DNA from: Pseudomonas trivialis
Lineage (GTDB): Bacteria; Pseudomonadota; Gammaproteobacteria; Pseudomonadales; Pseudomonadaceae
DNA: 64,000 nt
Direction of reading: 5' to 3'
Assembly: GCF_001439805.1 (NCBI RefSeq)
Contig: NZ_JYLK01000004.1
Span: 186,001 to 250,000 of the forward strand
Part shown: piece by piece, positions 58,583-64,000 of the stretch
How positions within the stretch are numbered: the stretch's first letter is position 1
How the letters are laid out: each line of letters begins with the position of its first letter
Made by a program: the position numbers and the translations under genes
Notes under the pieces: model-generated
Databases searched by the model: none
What the model was told of the DNA's origin: nothing
What the model saw: only the letters and a program-made list of their open reading frames with translations

Positions 58583-58732
58583 GACGACGAGTGGCAGAAC
58601 TCGACTCAACCAGAATCGAAGACTAATCGTGGAATAATCTGTAAAACTTTTTTTCTTACATATTTTTCACGATTTATTCACACCCGGCGCCGTACTGTGA
58701 AGCCTCATCCGTTACAAATGCTGCACATTAAG

Positions 58733-58759
58733 AACCCGCCGCCCCAGCGGGTTTTTTTT
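58733..58759 (+). terminator. Strong terminator-like hairpin after the TetR gene
   Basis: AACCCGC / GCGGGTT with loop CGCCCCA and TTTTTTTT on the plus strand. The only gene ending here is tetR, on the minus strand, where the stem is followed by CTTAATG, a poor T run. Confidence 0.7.
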
Positions 58760-58774
58760 GCCTGCAATTTGAGC

Positions 58775-59527
58775 TCAGCGCGCCGCCCTGGTTACCGGCG
58801 CCGCCGCTTCTTCCCGAATGGCGCGCTGGGTGTCCAGCACCCTGGCCAACGCAGTTTGCGCCTCGGGGCTTTGCTGCGGCACGCGAATCGCGGCCGACAC
58901 CAGGGTAATCAGCTTGGCCATCACCTCGGCGTCAGTGGCCGGGCGACCGAGACTCATGGAGTTCATCAGCAGGCGCAGTTCGGTCCCGGCCATCACGCCG
59001 GAAATCGCCTTGAGCGCAAATTGCAGGCGCACGCCCAGTTCATTACGCGGCAGGTCCGGCAGCGCCAGGGCGAAGGCTTCGAAGAAACGCTGGAACACCG
59101 GCTGGTAATGCACCTTGAGGTATTCCTGGATAAACGGCGACGTGTCGCTGTACACCCGACCGAGGAAGCGGATGAACGAGCGCCCTTCCCCGCTGGCCGG
59201 GTCGCTGCGCTCCAGGCCCATGGCCGGGGCGAACAGCACGCCGAGCAAGGTATCGCAGTCGAGCGGCCCGTCGGATTCGGCCTCGCAGCGCGCGAGCAAT
59301 TCCAGGCGCTGCTCGTTGAGCGGCTCCAGGCGCTGCATCAGCAAGGTCTTCATCAGGGAATCCTTGTCCCCGAAGTGATAGTTCACGGCGGCCAGGTTCA
59401 CCTGGGCCCGCTCGGTTATCTGCCGTAACAAAACCGCGTCATATCCGTACTTGATGAAGAGCGCCTCTGTCGCATCCAGCAATCGAGTCTTGGTAATGTT
59501 TGGCGTGCTGACTTTCTTAGCGACCAT
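58775..59527 (-). CDS. TetR family transcriptional regulator
   Basis: 250 aa, ATG 59527. The N-terminal helix-turn-helix (ATEALFIKYGYDAVLLRQITERAQVNLAAVNYHFGDKDSLMKTLL, residues 19-65) is a textbook TetR domain. The C-terminal ligand domain (about 75-215) resembles the group that includes PsrA and CecR-type regulators. It is divergent from the MacB-type ABC exporter operon across 360 bases and is its likely local repressor; the ligand is unknown. Confidence 0.9.
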   Translation of the reverse strand: MVAKKVSTPNITKTRLLDATEALFIKYGYDAVLLRQITERAQVNLAAVNYHFGDKDSLMKTLLMQRLEPLNEQRLELLARCEAESDGPLDCDTLLGVLFAPAMGLERSDPASGEGRSFIRFLGRVYSDTSPFIQEYLKVHYQPVFQRFFEAFALALPDLPRNELGVRLQFALKAISGVMAGTELRLLMNSMSLGRPATDAEVMAKLITLVSAAIRVPQQSPEAQTALARVLDTQRAIREEAAAPVTRAAR

Positions 59528-59544
59528 AAAGGTTCCACGGCGGA

Positions 59545-59554
59545 AATATTGTTT
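59545..59554 (+). promoter_or_regulatory. Candidate TetR operator half, tetR side
   Basis: AATATTGTTT in an A/T-rich stretch 18 bases upstream of the tetR start; repeated in inverse orientation near the exporter operon. Confidence 0.35.
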
Positions 59555-59766
59555 TAAAAAATAATTTGATTTTTTATACCGGGGCTGTCCTTTGAAAGCA
59601 AGTACTGACAGGCCGCCACATGACCGAAAGCCTCGCTATACCAGCCTCGAAACACTAGTTGAGCGCGTGTTCGGCGGGACCGCCCAATTGTCGGATAAAT
59701 CGTTGCCAAGGGTAAAACCGCTCTACCCCAATGGCTGGCGAACCGGCCGGAACGCGGTTACTATTC

Positions 59767-59776
59767 AAACAATATT
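59767..59776 (-). promoter_or_regulatory. Candidate TetR operator half, exporter side
   Basis: AAACAATATT, the reverse complement of the 59545 site, 112 bases before the ATPase gene. Confidence 0.35.
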
Positions 59777-59887
59777 TTAAAAACAAGAAACAAATCAGTC
59801 CGCGACACGCCTCACGCAGCCCTCGAAGTTATTTCAAAGTTTTTCCGAGAGGTGACGACGGCATCCAGACTGCAGGCGTAGGCGACG

Positions 59888-60592
59888 ATGACAGAGCACT
59901 TCGCGCAACCCCCATTGATCTCCCTGCAAGGCATCGGCAAGCGCTATCAACTGGCCGGGCAAGACCTGTCGATTCTCGATGACGTGTGCCTGTCCATCAC
60001 GCGCGGCGACAGCTGCGGCATCCTGGGCGCCTCCGGCTCCGGCAAAAGCACCCTGCTCAATATCCTCGGCCTGCTGGATTTACCCAACTGCGGCCAGTAT
60101 CGCTTTGCCGGGCACGATATCTTCAGCGCCACGCCGGATGAACTGGCGGCGATCCGCAACCAGCAGATCGGCTTCGTGTTCCAGAGTTTCAACCTGCTGC
60201 CACGCCTCAGCGCGCTGGACAACGTCGCGCTGCCCCTGAGTTATCGCGGCGTGTCGCGCCATGAATCGGTGATACAGGCGCTGCGCATGCTCGACCAGGT
60301 GGGCCTGGCCGAGCGCGCGCACCATCACCCTGCCGACCTCTCCGGCGGCCAGCGCCAGCGGGTTGCCATTGCGCGGGCGCTGGTGGGCACCCCCTCGGTG
60401 ATTCTCGCCGACGAACCCACCGGCAACCTCGACAGCAGCACCGCCCAGGACATCATGGACCTGCTGCTGACGCTCAACCGCGAGCAACAGGTGACCCTGA
60501 TCATCGTCACCCACGATGCGCAGATCGCCGAGCGCCTGCAGCGCAGGATCCTGGTGCGCAACGGCGTGGTGAACGAGGCCGGTGGCCCATGA
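59888..60592 (+). CDS. ABC exporter ATPase, MacB/LolD type
   Basis: 234 aa. Walker A GASGSGKSTLLN (about 45), Q-loop FVFQSFNLLPRL, signature LSGGQRQRVAIARAL, Walker B VILADEPTGNLDSST and the switch His in IIVTHDA are all intact. The ATPase and permease, fused in E. coli MacB, are separate genes here. It energises the tripartite efflux system encoded by the next three genes. The stop overlaps the permease start (ATGA). Confidence 0.94.
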   Translation: MTEHFAQPPLISLQGIGKRYQLAGQDLSILDDVCLSITRGDSCGILGASGSGKSTLLNILGLLDLPNCGQYRFAGHDIFSATPDELAAIRNQQIGFVFQSFNLLPRLSALDNVALPLSYRGVSRHESVIQALRMLDQVGLAERAHHHPADLSGGQRQRVAIARALVGTPSVILADEPTGNLDSSTAQDIMDLLLTLNREQQVTLIIVTHDAQIAERLQRRILVRNGVVNEAGGP

Positions 60593-61788
60593 GCCCGCGC
60601 GTTGAACAGAGCCTGAGCCAGCTGCTGCATGAAGCCTTCGTCAGCCTGCGCACCCTGGGCAAACGCTCGGTCCTCGCGTTGCTGGGCATTGTGATCGGCA
60701 GTTCGTCGGTGGTGGCGCTGATCAATATCGGCCACAACGCGGCAGTGGATGCCGCGATGATTTTCAAGGACATGGGCACCGACACCCTGATCGCGCAATT
60801 CCCGACCAAACGCAGCGGTAACCTGAGCATGCGCGCCCATCTCGACCTGGACGCCGTGCGCAGTGCCGTCCCTGGCATCGCGCACATCGGCGCGCTCAGC
60901 CTGTTCAGCGGCCCCGTCGTGTTCAACGGCCGCACGGCGAATGCCAACCTGGTCGGCACCACACCGGGTATCCACGAGGCCATGCGCCTGGTGCTGCGCG
61001 AAGGACGCTTCCTGTCGCCCTTCGATGCCAATGAAACCTACGCGGTGATCGGCGACCAGGTGGCCCAGGCGCTCGGCGCACCGGGTGATCCGCTCAGGCT
61101 GGGCGACCGTGTGCGCATCCACGATTATCTGTTTCTGATCGTGGGCATCCTGCACAACCAGCCCCGGGCGATGCTGATGCCGGTGCAGGCCAACGAGTCG
61201 CTGTTCATCCCCGCCGAGGGCATGCGCCGCATCTACGCCAACCCACAGATCGGCAATGTGATCATCCGCGCAGCGCCCGGGCAGGACATGGAACGCATCG
61301 CGCGCGAAGCCGCCGCTGCACTGCAACGTCAACTGACCGACCATAGCGTCGACATGACCGTGCCCCAGCAGATGATCGACGGCATGACCCGCCAGAGCCG
61401 CACCTTCGCCTATCTGCTGCTGGCCCTGGGCGCGATTTCGCTGGTGGGCGGCGGTGTCGGGGTGATGAACGTGATGTTGATGAACGTTTCGCAACGGCGC
61501 CGCGAAATCGGCATTCGCATGGCGCTGGGCGCGCGCCAGCGGGATATTCGCAACCTGTTCCTGCTCGAAGCCGTCACCCTCACCGCCGTCGGCGCGGTCT
61601 GCGGCGCCGTGCTCGGCATGACGGCGGCGTGGCTGTATGCGTGGCTGTCGGGCTGGGTGTTTTCATTGGCGGTGGCGGCCCTGCCCCTGGGGGTGGGCAG
61701 CACGCTGCTGGTGGGCTTGTTCTTTGGCATTTACCCGGCGGTCTCGGCCTCCCGGTTGCAGCCGGTGGAGGCCTTGCGCGATGAGTAA
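60589..61788 (+). CDS. ABC exporter permease, MacB/FtsX type
   Basis: 399 aa. One N-terminal helix (GKRSVLALLGIVIGSSSVVAL) is followed by a large periplasmic MacB-PCD domain (about 50-270) and three C-terminal helices with the FtsX signature (SQRRREIGIRMALGARQRDIRNLFLLEAVTL). This is the mechanotransmission-type permease of MacAB systems; substrates in pseudomonads include siderophores and lipopeptides. It overlaps the TolC-like gene by eight bases. Confidence 0.93.
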   Translation: MSPRVEQSLSQLLHEAFVSLRTLGKRSVLALLGIVIGSSSVVALINIGHNAAVDAAMIFKDMGTDTLIAQFPTKRSGNLSMRAHLDLDAVRSAVPGIAHIGALSLFSGPVVFNGRTANANLVGTTPGIHEAMRLVLREGRFLSPFDANETYAVIGDQVAQALGAPGDPLRLGDRVRIHDYLFLIVGILHNQPRAMLMPVQANESLFIPAEGMRRIYANPQIGNVIIRAAPGQDMERIAREAAAALQRQLTDHSVDMTVPQQMIDGMTRQSRTFAYLLLALGAISLVGGGVGVMNVMLMNVSQRRREIGIRMALGARQRDIRNLFLLEAVTLTAVGAVCGAVLGMTAAWLYAWLSGWVFSLAVAALPLGVGSTLLVGLFFGIYPAVSASRLQPVEALRDE

Positions 61789-63259
61789 ATGGCTGTGGCT
61801 GCTGGCCCTGCTCAGCCTGCCCGGCATGGCCGCCGAGGAGGTAATCAAGCCGTCGGCACCGAGCACCACCCGCAGCGGCTACGACCGAGGCGTGTCGCTG
61901 AATGCCCAGGCCACCCGCCTGACCCTGGGCGACGCCGTGTACCTGGGCCTGCGCAACAACCCGGCGATTCGCAGCGCGTACCTGCAGCGGGTCGCGCAGA
62001 AGTTCGACCTGCGGGTGGCCGAAGACGTGTTCAAGCCCAAGCTCACTCTCAACAGCTACTACCGTGGCACCCGTGGCTCCCAGGACAGCGCGCGCAACGC
62101 CAACCTCGCACCGTCCACCAGCCTGCTCGGCGAATACGGCACGCGCCTGAGCATGGCCTGGACCCAGCAACTGAACAGCGCCGACCGCGCCGGCCGTTAC
62201 CGCAGCGACGGTCTGGACCTGGCCGTCATCCAGCCGCTGGCACGCGGCGCCGGCTGGGACGCCACCACCGCGCCGCTGCGTCTGTCGCGCCTGTCCGAAC
62301 AGGCCAACCGCCTGAACCTCAAGGCCACCGTGGCAGGCACCATCAGCCAGATCATCGCCACCTACCGCGAATTGCTGCGTGCCCAGGAGCAACTGCTGAT
62401 CGTGCAGGAAGCCCTCAAGCGCTCCAACACGTTGCTGGAGGTAAACAAAGCGCTGATCAGCGCCGGACGCATGGCCGAATTTGAAATCGTGCAGACCGAA
62501 GCCGATATCGCCACCCAGCAACTGGGCGTCGAAGAAGCGCAGAACCAGCTCGACAGCAGCCGCCTGGCGTTGCTGCGCCTGCTCGCGCTGGACCTGTCCA
62601 CGCCCATTCGCGCCAGCGAAGCCCTGGAGGCCAGGCCCATGGAGATCGACAAGCGCCAGGCCTTCAACCTCGCGCAAACCCAGCAACCGGAATACCTTGC
62701 CGCCCTGCTCGGCAGTCAGCAGGCCGACCTCAACCTGGTCATCGCCAAGGACTCCGGGCGCTGGCAAGTGGACCTGGTGGCCGGCGCGAACCAGGTGCGC
62801 GACGCCTATGACAATGACAACGGTCGCAGCAACAATCGCAACTGGGACAGCTACGCCGGCGTGCAGGTGCAGATCCCCATCGGCGACATCAGCACGCGTC
62901 AGGCCGAGGTGCGTGCGCGGGTGAATGTGGAAGACCAGTCGATCCGTATCACCGACGCCCGCCAGGAGCTGGAACGCTCGGTCAACGATGTGGTGCGCGA
63001 CCTGGGCACCCGCTGGCGCCAGTACGAAATCTCGCGGCGCGCGGTAGAGCTGTCGCGGCGCAAGATCGAGATCGAGCGTGACAAACTCAGCGCCGGGCGC
63101 TCCACCAACTTTCAGGTGCTGAGCTTCGAGACCGACCTGCGCAATGCCGAGAACGCGCAGCTCAATGCGCTGATCGCTTACCTGAACGCCCAGACCCAGC
63201 TCGACCTGACGCTGGGCATGACCCTGGAAAGCTGGGAAGTGGCCCTCAATGACGACTAA
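61781..63259 (+). CDS. TolC-like outer-membrane efflux protein
   Basis: 492 aa from ATG 61781. Signal peptide MSKWLWLLALLSLPGMAA (cleavage near 18). The rest is long alternating helices with the OEP pattern (TISQIIATYRELLRAQEQLLIVQEALKRSNTLLEVNKALISAGRMAEFEIVQTEADIATQQ), duplicated in the second half. It would form the outer-membrane channel. No N-terminal lipobox cysteine, so it is TolC-like rather than a lipoprotein. Overlaps the adaptor gene by 11 bases. Confidence 0.9.
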   Translation: MSKWLWLLALLSLPGMAAEEVIKPSAPSTTRSGYDRGVSLNAQATRLTLGDAVYLGLRNNPAIRSAYLQRVAQKFDLRVAEDVFKPKLTLNSYYRGTRGSQDSARNANLAPSTSLLGEYGTRLSMAWTQQLNSADRAGRYRSDGLDLAVIQPLARGAGWDATTAPLRLSRLSEQANRLNLKATVAGTISQIIATYRELLRAQEQLLIVQEALKRSNTLLEVNKALISAGRMAEFEIVQTEADIATQQLGVEEAQNQLDSSRLALLRLLALDLSTPIRASEALEARPMEIDKRQAFNLAQTQQPEYLAALLGSQQADLNLVIAKDSGRWQVDLVAGANQVRDAYDNDNGRSNNRNWDSYAGVQVQIPIGDISTRQAEVRARVNVEDQSIRITDARQELERSVNDVVRDLGTRWRQYEISRRAVELSRRKIEIERDKLSAGRSTNFQVLSFETDLRNAENAQLNALIAYLNAQTQLDLTLGMTLESWEVALNDD

Positions 63260-64000
63260 TCAAAAACGCCTGCTGTTTGCCGTGTTGATCGTGCTGGCGG
63301 GTGCTGCCGGCCTGGCCCTGCGCAGCCCGGCGCAAACGCCGGGCAGCGCCGGCGAGCAATGGCTGGCGGTGAAACCTGATCAGTTGGTGCACCAGATCGG
63401 CCTGGTGGGCAAGATCGAGCCCGACACCACCGTCACCCTCACGGCGCCGTTCGACGGCAATGTGCAGGCCAATCTGGTGGAGCAAGGCCAGCGCGTCGAA
63501 GCCGGCCAGGTGCTGTTGCGTATGGACCCGGCGACGCTGGAAGTGCAACTGCGCGACGCCCTCTCCGCCCAGCTCAAGGCGCGGCGCAGCGTGCAGGAGA
63601 TGCAGGACTGGGACAGCAGCGCCACGGTGAGTCGCGCCCGCCGCAGCCTGCGCACCGCCGAAATGACCGCCGATACGACCCGGCGCAGGCTCAACGAGAG
63701 CGAAGACCTGTTCAAGCGCGGCATCATCCCGCGCAACGAACTGGACGACCTCAAGCAGCAGGCCCGCCAGCAACAACTGGACCTGGCGGCCGCACGCGCC
63801 GAACTGCAACAGGCCCAGGACCAGGGCCGTGGCGAATACCGGCAGATCGCCGATATGGAGCTGACCAACGCCACGGTGAAGTACGAAGCGCTGCAGCAGC
63901 TACTTGCCGGCAAGGAGGTCAAGGCGCCGTTCTCCGGCATTGTGGTGCCCGCGCCCGGCAACAATTCGGCGCAAGCGGGCGGCAATACCAATGCGCCGGT
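63249..64000 (+). CDS. HlyD/MacA-like periplasmic adaptor (cut by window end)
   Basis: First 250 residues visible; no stop before 64000. An N-terminal membrane anchor (RLLFAVLIVLAGAAGLAL, residues 7-24) is followed by the biotinyl-lipoyl-like half-motif (TAPFDGNVQANLVEQGQRVEAGQVLLRMD, about 65-95) and a long coiled-coil hairpin (about 98-215). The second lipoyl half begins at VKAPFSGIVVPAPG. This is the link between permease and channel. It starts 11 bases inside the preceding gene. Confidence 0.92.
   Translation, partial: MTTNQKRLLFAVLIVLAGAAGLALRSPAQTPGSAGEQWLAVKPDQLVHQIGLVGKIEPDTTVTLTAPFDGNVQANLVEQGQRVEAGQVLLRMDPATLEVQLRDALSAQLKARRSVQEMQDWDSSATVSRARRSLRTAEMTADTTRRRLNESEDLFKRGIIPRNELDDLKQQARQQQLDLAAARAELQQAQDQGRGEYRQIADMELTNATVKYEALQQLLAGKEVKAPFSGIVVPAPGNNSAQAGGNTNAP

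Larger units (their letters stand above)
59528..59887. other. 360-bp divergent region between tetR and the ABC exporter operon
   Basis: A/T-rich at both ends and G/C-rich in the middle. A 62-codon reading frame in the middle (59592-59780) has no ribosome site or similarity and is not counted. The 10-mer AATATTGTTT occurs in both A/T-rich ends in opposite orientation, at 59545-59554 and 59767-59776. Promoters for both directions must lie here. Confidence 0.6.

Noticed and set aside
59592..59780. 62-codon frame in the tetR/exporter promoter region
   Set aside because: No ribosome site, no similarity, and it lies across the presumed operators.

Overview
The window is a 64 kb piece of a Pseudomonas chromosome, most likely from the P. 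fluorescens group. This rests on the G+C-rich coding sequence, the gene order (ftsK-lolA-rarA-crcB-serS-cysG; aat-bpt-infA / clpA-clpS / cspD / icd-idh; nudJ-mnmA-hflD-purB; aceA; nuoA-N with a fused nuoCD) and the many short REP-type inverted repeats between genes. No rRNA, tRNA, CRISPR array, insertion sequence or prophage was recognised.

Layout. 1-3.4 kb: start of a divergent exported-protein gene, arsC, a WrbA-like quinone reductase, a Tag-like glycosylase, ttcA and a SprT-like protein. 3.6-7.0 kb: the tusDCBE sulfur relay translationally coupled to a TrpD2/YbiB protein, then a glutathionyl-hydroquinone reductase. 7.2-14.8 kb (minus strand): ftsK, lolA, rarA, crcB, serS, cysG. 15.2-20.4 kb: aat, bpt, infA, clpA, clpS, cspD, which hold a near-complete N-degron pathway. 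20.4-24.4 kb: two unrelated NADP-type isocitrate dehydrogenases back to back. 24.5-30 kb: nudJ, mnmA, hflD, purB, roxA and an acetyltransferase. 30.2-32.4 kb: a small secretin-like periplasmic protein and aceA, which has a striking palindrome in its promoter. 33-47.9 kb: the whole complex I operon nuoA to nuoN.

From 48 kb on the content is more accessory: a 78-aa conserved small protein, two tiny charged proteins in tandem (58 and 64 aa), two MFS transporters, an aldehyde dehydrogenase-like GAPDH, a FUSC-type membrane protein, a 1260-aa Ig-repeat protein with an invasin-like C-terminus and no visible export signal, and a TetR regulator divergent from a MacB-type ABC exporter operon (ATPase, permease, TolC-like channel, HlyD-like adaptor cut by the window end).

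How the genes work together. TtcA, TusBCDE and MnmA all serve tRNA thiolation. Aat, Bpt, ClpS and ClpA make and destroy N-degron substrates. Icd, Idh and AceA compete for isocitrate, and NuoA-N takes the resulting NADH. The least explained parts are the Ig-repeat protein, the tiny-protein pair and the TetR/ABC exporter. All calls are by eye from sequence motifs and family knowledge; no database search was run.
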